Positions 45,971-53,949 of a stretch of DNA of 64,000 bases are shown here, in pieces; position 1 is the first letter of the stretch; each line of letters starts with the position of its first letter. Source of the DNA: Paraburkholderia sp. IMGN_8 (GTDB lineage: Bacteria; Pseudomonadota; Gammaproteobacteria; Burkholderiales; Burkholderiaceae); NCBI RefSeq assembly GCF_038050405.1, contig NZ_CP150901.1, positions 310,001 to 374,000 on the forward strand, in the 5' to 3' direction. The position numbers and the translations under genes were made by a program. The notes beneath the pieces are model-generated. The model was not told the DNA's origin. It saw only the letters and a program-made list of their open reading frames with translations, and made no database searches.

Positions 45971-46012
45971 ATATCCACAGGCTTGCGAACAGTTTCTGTG
46001 GACAAATCCACA
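45971..46012 (+). repeat. 42-base TATCCACA-containing repeat, copy 2
   Basis: 39 of 42 bases match the element at 25251-25292. The CTGTGGA-CAAA-TCCACA hairpin is kept. It follows the last yfa gene by 120 bases and could act as its transcription stop, although only a poor T tract follows. Confidence 0.8.
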
Positions 46013-46053
46013 ATGGAGATTTTGGTTTTTTTGCCTTTGGCGGCGGCATTTTT

Positions 46054-46212
46054 CTGTGCGCCTACGGCGTTGGCCTTTCCTTGATTTGTTAGTGGTCTAT
46101 TAGCGTCGCCCCTGTGCGGGGCAGGCACTTACTTTCTTTGCCGCCGCAAAGAAAGTAAGCAAAGAAAGCGGCTTCACACCGCTAGCTCCTAAGCGGGTCC
46201 CCTGGCTTGGAG
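46054..46212 (+). repeat. dispersed repeat copy B, left part (split by IS)
   Basis: Matches copy A from CTGTGCGCCTACGGCG to CCTGGCTTGGAG, where the insertion sequence begins. Contains the perfect 14-bp hairpin CTTACTTTCTTTGC (46128-46141) / GCAAAGAAAGTAAG (46146-46159) with loop CGCC. Bases 46204-46212 (GGCTTGGAG) are the left target-site duplication. Confidence 0.85.
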
Positions 46213-47123
46213 CTCAGGATTACCCACATCTGTGCCGGGATAGCGCTTGTAAACAGCTTGAGGTGGTGTTAACTTGAGGCACCGCCACAGGAACCAGACG
46301 CAATTGCCTTCGACCGAGAATCAGGATGACCAGGACGACTGGGCCGACATCGAATTCGGTGCGGCAAATCTGGGCGATGCCCGTTTGACGAATCGGCTCG
46401 TTGCACTGGCACGCCGGCTTGCCAGCACACCGGACTGCTCGTTTCCACGCTCCATGGATGCCGCCGAACTCAAGGCGGCCTATCGCTTCTTCGATAACGA
46501 CCAGGTCGATACGGACGGTGTGCTTGCACCTCACGTAGACCAGACGCTCAAGCGCATGACCCAGGTGCCAGTCGTGCTCGCGGTGCAGGACACAACCGAA
46601 TTCAACCTGACGCATCTGGGCGCGACCGAAGGCCTGGGCTACGGCACGGGCAACCAGTCGCGCGGCTTCATGCTGCACAGCCTGCTGGCCGTGACACCGG
46701 AAGGCCTGCCGCTCGGCGTGCTGGGCATGAAGACGTGGGTGCGCGATGACGCAGATCTGGGCCGCAGGCGTCAACGCTCAAAGCGCGACTTCAATGACAA
46801 GGAAAGCGTTAAATGGGTTGAGGGTCTGAACCATCTGGCAGCCCTTAAGACCCGATGTCCCGATACGCGCATGGTGGGCGTGGGCGACCGCGAAAGCGAC
46901 GTCTATGAAGTGTTCGTGGCCGAGCGGGGTGGCAACGCCTTCGCTAGGCGAAGTCGTACTGTGGATCGCCAAACTCGGCGGTTATCTGAACCGTAAGCAT
47001 GATCACCCGCCCGGGCCCACCGTCATGTGGCGAGGGTTCCTGGTCCTTCACGAAATCACCGAGATGTACCGGATCTTTAGCCAGGACGGGTGATTCACAT
47101 CACGAGATGTGGGTAATCCTGAG
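46213..47123 (+). mobile_element. Tn5-type (IS4 superfamily) insertion sequence, internally deleted
   Basis: 911 bases bounded by perfect 19-bp inverted repeats CTCAGGATTACCCACATCT (46213-46231 and, inverted, 47105-47123), flanked by the 9-bp direct repeat GGCTTGGAG (46204-46212 and 47124-47132). The 19-bp ends and 9-bp duplication are those of the IS50 group. The transposase gene inside is truncated by an internal deletion, so the element cannot move by itself but has intact ends for trans-mobilisation. It interrupts dispersed repeat copy B. Confidence 0.92.
46274..47093 (+). pseudogene. Tn5-like transposase, internal deletion and frameshift
   Basis: The N-terminal part (from about 46274, TTG or a nearby start) reads DWADIEFGAANLGDARLTNR, AAELKAAYRFFDNDQVDTDG, then the first catalytic Asp in AVQDTTEFNLTHLG and the second in GVGDRESDVYEVF. 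Around 46940 the match stops; a different frame then gives the C-terminal LGEVVLWIAKLGGYLNRK through ITEMYRIFSQDG to a stop at 47091-47093. By comparison with about 450-residue relatives roughly 190 residues are missing, including the third catalytic residue (Glu). Confidence 0.85.
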
Positions 47124-47238
47124 GGCTTGGAGGAGGCAGTGGAGCATCTGGAATCGGTGCTCTCGCACACTCCGCGCCGGTGACAAGGCAGTCATACTTC
47201 CGGCGGCGCTGCGCGCGCCGTGGCGGTACTTCACAAAA
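47124..47238 (+). repeat. dispersed repeat copy B, right part
   Basis: Begins with the right target duplication GGCTTGGAG and continues GAGGCAGTGGAGCATCTGGA through the GACAAGGCAGTCATACTTCC block to GGCGGTACTTCA, colinear with copy A after removal of the IS. Confidence 0.85.
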
Positions 47239-47580
47239 CCGACGGGCTTGTTGGACGCTTCCGGCGCCTGCGGTTGTTCAGGCGTAGTGGCTTGCCTTTG
47301 CTGCGCTAGCGGCACTAGCGGCTGCGTTTCGTTCGGCACTTTTTCGGTGCCCGCGGCGGCTTGCACTCACGCCCCTGATGCCTCGCCGAGGCGCTAGCTC
47401 CTCACCCGGAGTGGGGATCGCCCTCGTACTCGCACACTCGGACGCCTCGCCGAGGCGCAGCCGACGGCCCCCACTGAACCAGAGCGAAGCCTCTGGTTTC
47501 CTTGGCAGCCCGTTCCATCGAGCACGCAGTGCAAGGCGGGAAAAATGACGCCGGAGGCGCACACGCCCCATCGGTGTTGA
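47239..47580. other. 342-base spacer between inverted repeat copies
   Basis: No convincing gene. Two copies of the palindrome GCCTCGCCGAGGC occur (near 47382 and 47445). A minus-strand frame reads TEKVPNETQPLVPLAQQRQA with Pro/Gln/Ala-rich sequence, possibly the tail of a decayed gene. The segment would be the loop of the large inverted repeat formed by copies B and C. Confidence 0.4.
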
Positions 47581-47839
47581 GAAGTACCGCCACGGCGCGC
47601 GCAGCGCCGCCGGAAGTATGACTGCCTTGTCACCAGCGCGGAATGTGCGAGAACACTGATTCCAGATGCTCCACTACCTCCTCCAAGCCAGGGGACCCGC
47701 TTAAGGGTTAGCGGTGTGAAGCCGCTTTCTTTGCTTACTTTCTTTGCGGCGGCAAAGAAAGTAAGTGCCTGCCCCGCACAGGGGCGAAGCTAATAGACCA
47801 CTAAGAAATCAAGGAAAGGCCACCACCGCAGGCGCACAG
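47581..47839 (-). repeat. dispersed repeat copy C (inverted)
   Basis: Inverted relative to copies A and B, from GAAGTACCGCCACGG to CGCAGGCGCACAG. The 14-bp hairpin arms lie at 47734-47747 and 47752-47765 with a 4-base loop. With copy B it forms imperfect inverted arms of about 260 bases each. Confidence 0.85.
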
Positions 47840-47924
47840 ACATAAAGCGCCGCGAAGGCAAAAAAACCAGGCAAAGTCCAACGCCGTAGACACCCGAACG
47901 CCGTAGGCAAAAAAAACCAACCAC

Positions 47925-48431
47925 TCATCCAATTTTCAAATACCGCAGCAGCGAAAACCCATGCAGCCAGAAATGCTCGCCGACAAACCAGGCGGCAACC
48001 CACGAAGCAGCGACAACAATCAAATCGCAGTGCCCGCTATTCCACAAATTCAACGAATGACGCCCGGCAACCCACGGCACGCCGAGCGGATTCGGCCAAT
48101 CAGCGAGCAAATGCATCAACCCACCGCAGGCAAACCCAAAAGCCGGCGCAGCATAAACCGAATGCCCGAGCCAGTGATAAGAAAAAGCCAGCAGCGCCAG
48201 CCAGCCAACCCCCCAATGCGTCAGCGTGCGATGCGTAATCCACAGCCGCCGTGCCCGCGACCACCAGGCCACTTCGAGCCAGTCCGGCGCCGTGCTCCCC
48301 GCCACACCGGCAACGAAACTCAACAGCACGCCGATATGAAACGACCCGCCGCCGCCCGCGCGCGCAACGATAGCCGCCGCGATAACGCCGGCCGCAAAAC
48401 CAGTCGCGTGATGTGCTTTATTGGATGCCAT
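47925..48431 (-). CDS. YdjM/DUF457-type membrane metal-dependent hydrolase
   Basis: 168 residues from MASNKAHHATGFAAGVIAAA (48431); longer starts add a non-family basic leader. About four membrane spans. The family signature RRLWITHRTLTHWGVGW and GGLMHLLADWPNPLGVPW supply the conserved His/Asp residues thought to bind a metal. Function is unknown; in E. coli ydjM is an SOS gene. No LexA box was recognised here. Confidence 0.78.
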   Translation of the reverse strand: MASNKAHHATGFAAGVIAAAIVARAGGGGSFHIGVLLSFVAGVAGSTAPDWLEVAWWSRARRLWITHRTLTHWGVGWLALLAFSYHWLGHSVYAAPAFGFACGGLMHLLADWPNPLGVPWVAGRHSLNLWNSGHCDLIVVAASWVAAWFVGEHFWLHGFSLLRYLKIG

Positions 48432-48587
48432 CGAAGCTCGCGACGCAACGCGCCGCATGAAAGACAAAGGGCGGCTATGTTCGCAGATGCACGCGTAAAA
48501 AAATAGCCGAAGCGCGACTTCAAAAAAACACGCGCCGGCGCGAGCGGTGCACGACGAACAGCGCTACAAAACAGCGCGGCAAAAAAC

Positions 48588-48929
48588 TCAGGTCGCGCAA
48601 CGCGCAATATCGAAGCGCATTTCCGCTTCCGGTGGATCGTCCGGTGCATTCGCCGGGCGCATCACCTTGATGACCGAGCCGGCGTTCAACGGCGTCAGCG
48701 TGACGAAATATGAGTTGTTCGAATCCGAGCCGACCGCGATTTCAGTCGCGCCGCCGGCACGCGACATGCGCACGCGCGACAGGCGGTCCTGGAGGCAACC
48801 GGCGATATCGGCGGGAGCGCGCTGCGAAGACACATACATCATCGGCTGGGATGCATCGCGGGCGGGGCCGCCGGAAGAACCGCAGGCGGCGAGTAGAACA
48901 ACGGGAGCAAGCAGGAGGCGTTTTTTCAT
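48588..48929 (-). CDS. lipoprotein of unknown function
   Basis: 113 residues from MKKRLLLAPVVLLAACGSSG (48929), a textbook lipoprotein signal with lipobox LAAC (Cys17). The mature part has a pair of cysteines (IAGCLQDRL and DIARCAT) that could form a disulfide, and GGATEIAVGSDSNNSYFVTL followed by SVIKVMRPANAPDDPPEAEM. I recall similar small lipoproteins in Burkholderia but cannot name a function. The longer in-frame extension to 49085 is not needed. Confidence 0.7.
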   Translation of the reverse strand: MKKRLLLAPVVLLAACGSSGGPARDASQPMMYVSSQRAPADIAGCLQDRLSRVRMSRAGGATEIAVGSDSNNSYFVTLTPLNAGSVIKVMRPANAPDDPPEAEMRFDIARCAT

Positions 48930-49106
48930 GGTCCGATCGTCGGCGTCCCCGGTCGTGCACGGGAACTTGGGGCGCGGGCGAAGCGCGACGAGATTCACTG
49001 TAACGCCATGCTTCGCGACGAAGCCGCCGTTCAGCCACAACGACGTCGCAGCGAGGAAGGCAGCCGCGCCCAGTATACCCACCACGCGCTTGCGCTGCAG
49101 CTACCA

Positions 49107-49139
49107 CTACGTGTCGAAACGTAACGTGTCGACACGTAG
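49107..49139. promoter_or_regulatory. CTACGTGTCGA inverted repeat
   Basis: Perfect 11-bp arms CTACGTGTCGA (49107-49117) and TCGACACGTAG (49129-49139); the second arm is part of the 14-bp palindrome ACGTGTCGACACGT. It lies between the lipoprotein gene and the porin terminator and may be an operator for the lipoprotein gene or a recombination relic. Confidence 0.45.
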
Positions 49140-49147
49140 GCTCCATG

Positions 49148-49182
49148 AAAAAACCCGCACGTGATCGTGTCACGCGCGGGTT
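49148..49182 (-). terminator. porin terminator
   Basis: On the minus strand a long stem AACCCGC..CGTGA / TCACG..GCGGGTT (49152-49182) is followed by a run of six T, 50 bases after the porin stop. Confidence 0.88.
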
Positions 49183-49233
49183 GGGCTGCAAACCGGATCG
49201 GTACATCCGGCCTGCACGTACCACCTGAAGAAC

Positions 49234-50385
49234 TTAGAAACGGTGACGCAGGCCGACAGCCGCAGCAACCTGGTTGCCGGTCGATGACGGCGCGAGCGTG
49301 TTGATCGCCGCGACGTTCGAGCCGAAGTTGCCGAGTTGGCCCGATGCGTGCTGGTACACGCCTTCCAGGTATACGTCGGTACGCTTGCTCAGCGAGTAGT
49401 CGCCCTGCAGCGACACCGTGTGCCACTTCGGATCACCCGAGCCGTTCGAACCCGACATCTTGCCGTCGGTGAACGTGTACGAAGCTGCGAGGCTCAGGGC
49501 CGGTGTCAATGCATAGCGGCCGTTCAGCTCGTAGTTGTCCAGGTGCAGGTTCGTGCCCGCCACGCCAGGCAGCGTCGTGCCGCCGACGTCCACGCCGGTG
49601 ATGCCGTCCAGCTGTGTATGCGTGTACACGAAGCCAGCGGTTGCCGGGCCATACGAGTAGTTGACGCCAGCGCCGAACGTGCGTTGCAGGTTGGCCGCGA
49701 CAGCCGCGGTGCCGTCGCCTTGCGACACGGCGCCGCTCAGGTTGGAGCTGCCAGACTTGTTCAGTTGCAGGTAAGCAGCAGCAACGCTCAACGGGCCGTT
49801 GTCATACGAAGCACCGGCGCTCCATGCGCGGTTGTTCGAGAACTGGCCGGCCGAGTTGCTGAAGCCGTACAGGCCGCCGAACTTGAGGCCGGCGTAATTC
49901 GCGCTCGTGTACTTCACGGCGTTCTTGATCGAGAACGAGTTGTCGAGATTGTCGTTATCGAACGGGTGAGCGGCCAGATTGTTGCCGTAGCCCGCGCCCG
50001 CTTCCGACAGCGGCGCGAGGAAGTCGACCACGGAGTCATACTGACGGCCGAGCGTCAGCGCGCCGTACTGGTCGCTCTTCAAACCGACGAAAGCCTGACG
50101 ATTGAACATCGTGCTGCTTTCCGAGTACTGGCCGTTGTTCAGATTGAAACCATTTTCCAACGTGAAGATCGCATGCAGACCGCCACCGAGGTCTTCACTG
50201 CCGCGCAGGCCGAAGTAGGTGTTCGACACCGAACCGCTGCCTTGCTGCCAGTTGCTGTGGCCGCCCTGGTTGTTCGAGTAGACGAGACCGGCGTCCAGCG
50301 TGCCGTACAACGTGACGCTGCTTTGCGCGTGAGCGGTAACGGCAAACGCGCCCATGATGCCCGCGACGATGAGGGTTTTTTTCAT
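49234..50385 (-). CDS. general porin (OpcP/OmpC-like, Burkholderia type)
   Basis: 383 residues. Signal peptide MKKTLIVAGIMGAFAVTAHA is followed by the canonical mature start QSSVTLYGTLDAGLVYSNNQ, repeated beta-strand pairs, FVGLKSDQYGALTLGRQYDS in the constriction-loop region and a C-terminal aromatic residue (GLRHRF), as required for BamA-mediated assembly. It forms a trimeric outer-membrane channel for small solutes. Strong ribosome-site spacing and terminator suggest high expression. Confidence 0.93.
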   Translation of the reverse strand: MKKTLIVAGIMGAFAVTAHAQSSVTLYGTLDAGLVYSNNQGGHSNWQQGSGSVSNTYFGLRGSEDLGGGLHAIFTLENGFNLNNGQYSESSTMFNRQAFVGLKSDQYGALTLGRQYDSVVDFLAPLSEAGAGYGNNLAAHPFDNDNLDNSFSIKNAVKYTSANYAGLKFGGLYGFSNSAGQFSNNRAWSAGASYDNGPLSVAAAYLQLNKSGSSNLSGAVSQGDGTAAVAANLQRTFGAGVNYSYGPATAGFVYTHTQLDGITGVDVGGTTLPGVAGTNLHLDNYELNGRYALTPALSLAASYTFTDGKMSGSNGSGDPKWHTVSLQGDYSLSKRTDVYLEGVYQHASGQLGNFGSNVAAINTLAPSSTGNQVAAAVGLRHRF

Positions 50386-50653
50386 GTTTGGTAACTCCGA
50401 GACAGTGCATTAGAGAATCGCATTTCTGTGCTCACTGCCTATCCCCCGGCAGCCTGGCGATCCGCTGCGAAGTGTATTCCTGCTATTCATATCTTTAAGC
50501 GCATATGGCGCAACAATGAATTGGTGGATGCGGAATAGCGAATTTGAATTGTGTAAGTGCGAGTAAATAAAGAAGAAATATGTTTTAACAGACTTTCGCG
50601 AGTGGCTTGTCAATCTTTCTGGTGTTGCTCGATCGCGACGGCCTTGCTGTGCT

Positions 50654-50681
50654 TTGCCCTGCATGGATTGGGGTGTAATAT
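50654..50681 (+). promoter_or_regulatory. candidate small-RNA promoter
   Basis: TTGCCC (50654-50659), 16-base spacer, TAATAT (50676-50681), predicting a start near 50688. It stands divergent from the porin gene and upstream of a hairpin-terminated stretch with no coding frame of note. Confidence 0.4.
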
Positions 50682-50687
50682 TTCGCA

Positions 50688-50834
50688 ATGCACGATTCCT
50701 CCGCTTTTCTGCAATGCACTCTTCCAATTCGTGTGGTCTTTCTCTGCGGCATCCGGTTCTACAATTCACTTCGCCCTTTGACCAAGGGTGTCTTTTTCAT
50801 CTTTCTATACGCGGCTTTCGAGCCGCGTTTTTTT
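50688..50834 (+). ncRNA. candidate small RNA upstream of porin gene
   Basis: About 147 bases from the predicted start to the terminator. It contains a small hairpin CCCTT-TGACC-AAGGG (near 50774) followed by an unpaired T-rich linker TCTTTTTCATCTTTC and a UUCG-loop terminator with a long U tract, the usual shape of Hfq-dependent small RNAs. The coding potential is poor. Not a known family to my eye. Confidence 0.4.
50809..50834 (+). terminator. UUCG-tetraloop terminator
   Basis: Stem ACGCGGCT (50809-50816) / AGCCGCGT (50821-50828), loop TTCG, then seven T. No annotated plus-strand gene precedes it, which is why a small RNA is proposed. Confidence 0.85.
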
Positions 50835-51011
50835 CGTCTTTTTATAATTGATTTATAATTTCCAGCAAAGAGGTGAAATAGATTATTTCGATTAACGGTG
50901 TTCTCTTCTGGACTTGTCCGTTCGTCATAGCGCCGCGTTCGGCGCGTGCGGGGCGGGTAGAATCGCGTGCTTGAGATGTGCTTGAGCCCCGCGACCGTGA
51001 GTGAACCTGCA

Positions 51012-51548
51012 ATGACCGATACACCCCTTCCTTCGTCCGACACCGCTGCCGATTCCACGACGGAAGGCTCGTCTGAAATGCCCGAAACCCAGCACGAAGC
51101 GCGTCTGTGGCGCGACGATGGCTGGACCGCGCGCGTCATCAAGAACGAGGACGACGACGGCTGGGCCGTCGAAATGATCAAGGACGGCGAGCCGGAACCG
51201 GCGCTCGTCGGCCCGTGGACCATGGGCCGCAACAAGAAGGATCCGAAGCCGCTCGACACGTCGGCGTTCAACACGCTCGTGAAAACCGCGTCGGAAGTGC
51301 TGCGCCGCCATGAGCAGCAATTGCGCGCGCAGTTACATAAAGAGGTGCGAGTGGCCAGCGCCAACGGCGAAGACGAACTCGACATCACGCTGGATATCGT
51401 CCCCGATGAAGACGAGCCGTACGCGCTGCTGACCGCGCTCGACGCCTTCGGCGAACAGCTCGCGCAAGTGCAGGTCGCGCCGAACTTCAAGCTCAGCAAG
51501 GCGAGCGCCGCTGCGTGGGTCGAAAACGAGTTTCGCCGGCCGGGCTAA
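51012..51548 (+). CDS. conserved hypothetical protein (acidic, cytoplasmic)
   Basis: 178 residues from MTDTPLPSSD (51012). No signal peptide or membrane span. It starts with a Ser/Thr/Glu-rich disordered segment, then a small folded unit ARLWRDDGWTARVIKNEDDD, GWAVEMIKDGEPEPALVGPW, followed by a helical region TLVKTASEVLRRHEQQLRAQ. A similar protein seems common in Burkholderia, but I know no function. Codon use is typical of the genome. Two TTTATAATT repeats (50841-50861) lie upstream. Confidence 0.75.
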   Translation: MTDTPLPSSDTAADSTTEGSSEMPETQHEARLWRDDGWTARVIKNEDDDGWAVEMIKDGEPEPALVGPWTMGRNKKDPKPLDTSAFNTLVKTASEVLRRHEQQLRAQLHKEVRVASANGEDELDITLDIVPDEDEPYALLTALDAFGEQLAQVQVAPNFKLSKASAAAWVENEFRRPG

Positions 51549-51659
51549 TCCGGCGCATCGGTGGGGTACCTGACGGCGGATCCGGTGGGGATCAAGTTGT
51601 AGCAGGATAGTGGCGCGGTGCGTGCGGCATAGGTTCGCGGAGCACTCGCCAGAAACAGG

Positions 51660-51682
51660 TGAGGCCCCACGTGGGGGCCTCA
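51660..51682. terminator. hairpin between convergent genes
   Basis: Perfect 9-bp stem TGAGGCCCC (51660-51668) / GGGGCCTCA (51674-51682) with a 5-base loop. It lies between the plus-strand stop at 51548 and the minus-strand stop at 51744. No T tract on either side, so termination is uncertain. Confidence 0.45.
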
Positions 51683-51743
51683 TCACTTCGTGGGTGCGCT
51701 TGTGTTGTGAATCCTCGCCGGCTTTACAGCCAACCGCCGCTCC

Positions 51744-52178
51744 TCAACTCCGCTTGCAGAAAATCGCCGTCACGAGCGGCGCCACGCGATGCACGATCGC
51801 CGTGCTGCCGGCCCCGGCAATCGCGCTCTGCACCTTGGACTCGCCGCCAAACACCACCACGCCGTAAGCGGATTGGGCTACCGGTTCGCCATCTCCGACG
51901 CGAAACATCGGGTCGTCTTTCTCGTAGCCGACCACCGCGAACACGCGAAAGCCGAACGCGGTCAGCTCGGCGCCCTGGGCTGGCGAGAATGCGTTGATCG
52001 AATTGCTCTCCACCCGCATCGGCTTCGGATCGATCATCTGCTGCTGGGCGAGGTCGGCGATGAACTGGTGGCCGCTCTCATTGCACGTCAATGGTGCGTC
52101 GAGTGCGGCGGCATGGCCGGTGAGCGGCAGCGCCGCAGCAGACAGCGCAAGGAGTACAGAAGAAAAGAAGCGTTTCAT
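51744..52178 (-). CDS. small exported protein of unknown function
   Basis: 144 residues from MKRFFSSVLLALSAAALPLT (52178) with a signal peptide ending GHAAAL or just before. The mature part has a Cys near each end (LTCNESGHQF and AIFCKRS) that may pair, and a compact alpha/beta pattern (FGFRVFAVVGYEKDDPMFRV, AYGVVVFGGESKVQSAIAGA). Probably periplasmic. Family not recognised. Confidence 0.7.
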   Translation of the reverse strand: MKRFFSSVLLALSAAALPLTGHAAALDAPLTCNESGHQFIADLAQQQMIDPKPMRVESNSINAFSPAQGAELTAFGFRVFAVVGYEKDDPMFRVGDGEPVAQSAYGVVVFGGESKVQSAIAGAGSTAIVHRVAPLVTAIFCKRS

Positions 52179-52414
52179 AAGCGTGAATGGCGACCCGTAT
52201 TCGATGTGGTGTGTTCGCAACGGGCGGCTATTGGTCGAGACCCGGAGGACGTTGCGCATCGAAAAATCCGGTGTTACAGGCGCAACTGGACTCGCACTTT
52301 ATCTCGATTCGGCAAATCTTGCTTTGCCGCTGCCACATTGCGGTAACGAATGGGTCTCCGGGAAACGTGTAGGGAGAAAGCAAGCTTTCAAAATCCCGTA
52401 TATATTTCCGGATT

Positions 52415-53131
52415 ATGAATTCGCAACAGAAAACTCCTATGAGCGTTCCGCCGCCCAGAACATGGGACGCGCGGCTTGCTCGCCGGCTCGTGACCCCGCT
52501 CGTGGACACGTGGGTCACACCGAATCACCTCACCACGCTACGCTTGCTGATCGGCGTTGCCGGTACGCTGTGCCTGGCTCATGGCGGCTTTGCGTGGGCC
52601 AATGCGGGTGCTTTCCTGATCGTGCTGTCGAACTTCGTCGATCATACGGACGGCGAACTCGCGCGCATCGGCGGCAAGTCGAGCCGGATCGGTCATTTTT
52701 ACGACCTCGCGTGCGATGCCATCGTGACGGTAATGTTGTTCGTCGGCATGGGCATGGGCATGGGTGTCGGGGTAGCGCACTCCGGCGCGCTGGCAGTAGC
52801 GCCGGGTCTGCTGGGCGCCGTTGCCGGCGTCGCGGTCGCGTTGATTTTCTTCCTGCGCATGCGCATCGAGGAAATGGCGGGCAAAGCGGGCACCAGGCAG
52901 GCATCGGTCGGCGGTTTCGAAACCGAAGACGTGCTGTATCTGCTGCCAATTGTCACACTGACAAGTGCCGTGACGCCATTTATCGTGGCAGCGTCGATCG
53001 GCGCGCCGCTCTTTGCGATCTGGGTGGTTGTCGACTTCTGGCGCACCACGCGCCGGGCCGCTCGTCTGGCGGCGACTGCCACCGGCGCGTCTGAAGCTTC
53101 TAAAACCAGTCAAGTGTGGGCTAGCGAATGA
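52415..53131 (+). CDS. CDP-alcohol phosphatidyltransferase family enzyme
   Basis: 238 residues, about six membrane spans. It carries the complete CDP-alcohol transferase motif D76-x2-D79-G80-x2-A83-R84-x8-G93-x3-D97-x3-D101. Such enzymes swap CMP of a CDP-activated group for an alcohol at the inner membrane to make phospholipids. The neighbouring nucleotidyltransferase could supply the CDP-activated head group. A Gly/Met stretch (GMGMGMGVGV) follows residue 110. First gene of a coupled operon; the 2OG oxygenase start overlaps its stop (ATGA). Confidence 0.88.
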   Translation: MNSQQKTPMSVPPPRTWDARLARRLVTPLVDTWVTPNHLTTLRLLIGVAGTLCLAHGGFAWANAGAFLIVLSNFVDHTDGELARIGGKSSRIGHFYDLACDAIVTVMLFVGMGMGMGVGVAHSGALAVAPGLLGAVAGVAVALIFFLRMRIEEMAGKAGTRQASVGGFETEDVLYLLPIVTLTSAVTPFIVAASIGAPLFAIWVVVDFWRTTRRAARLAATATGASEASKTSQVWASE

Positions 53132-53949
53132 GTACGCACGCCGAAGAAGACGTGATCTCGCCAATTTCTTTAGAACGTTCGCCAGGCTCGTCTCCGAGCA
53201 TCACCGCACCCGATGCCGACCGTGCGGTCGCAAGCCGCACGCGCACGTTCGACAATCCGCGTCTGCGCAAGGATTTCGCCGATCAGGACGCGTTCCTGTA
53301 TCTGGAAGACTTCCTCGCGCCTGAAGTCACCGTCCAGCTCGTCCAGAGCGCCCGCAGGCTTCTCGACGAGGTGAACCGCAACTATCTGCCGGGTCACAAG
53401 CAGGGCGGGAGCGTGAGCCGTCATACCATCGACCGCCTCGCGCCGTTCATCGCCGAGCTATACCGTTCGAAAGAGTTGATCGGCTGGCTCGAGCAACTGA
53501 ACGGCGATAAGCTGCAAGTGTCGCCCGCGGACGATCCGCACGCATACGCGCTGTACTACTACACCCGCGCCGGCGATCACATCGGCTGGCACTACGACAC
53601 GTCGTACTATGACGGCCGCCGCTACACGCTGCTGCTCGGCGTGATCGACGAATCGTCGTGCCGGCTCGACTACGAATTGCATACGCGCAATCCGGATGTG
53701 CCGGATCAGCCGGGCTCAGTGCAGATCCCGCCGGGCGGTCTGGTGTTCTTCGACGGCGACAAATTGCGTCATCGGGTCACGCCGGCCGGCGCAAATGAAA
53801 TGCGCGTGTCGCTGACTTTCGAATACGTCACCGACCCGAACATGCGGCCGTGGCGCCGTTTCATCTCGAACATGAAGGACGCGATCGCGTACTTCGGTTT
53901 CCGTCAGGTTTTCCGTCAGATGGCCAGACGCGGCAAGGACCACGCATGA
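53128..53949 (+). CDS. 2OG-Fe(II) oxygenase in a lipid-type operon
   Basis: 273 residues. Iron ligands are H155-x-D157 in IGWHYDTSYYDGRRYTLLLG and His215 in KLRHRVTPAGANEMRVSLTF, whose Arg (about 226) should bind 2-oxoglutarate. The region before is SVSRHTIDRLAPFIAELYRS. Translational coupling to the phosphatidyltransferase upstream (ATGA 53128-53131) and the flippase-like gene downstream (ATGA 53946-53949) implies a shared pathway, most simply hydroxylation of the lipid or of its head group. No signal peptide, so it acts in the cytoplasm or at the inner face. Confidence 0.85.
   Translation: MSTHAEEDVISPISLERSPGSSPSITAPDADRAVASRTRTFDNPRLRKDFADQDAFLYLEDFLAPEVTVQLVQSARRLLDEVNRNYLPGHKQGGSVSRHTIDRLAPFIAELYRSKELIGWLEQLNGDKLQVSPADDPHAYALYYYTRAGDHIGWHYDTSYYDGRRYTLLLGVIDESSCRLDYELHTRNPDVPDQPGSVQIPPGGLVFFDGDKLRHRVTPAGANEMRVSLTFEYVTDPNMRPWRRFISNMKDAIAYFGFRQVFRQMARRGKDHA

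Noticed and set aside
46054..47839. Large inverted repeat as a composite transposon or CRISPR
   Set aside because: The arms carry no transposase and lack target duplications of their own, and there are no regularly spaced short repeats; only the internal IS has transposon features.
51603..51690. TGAGGCCCC hairpin as a strong terminator
   Set aside because: No T tract follows on either strand; listed only as a hairpin with low confidence.
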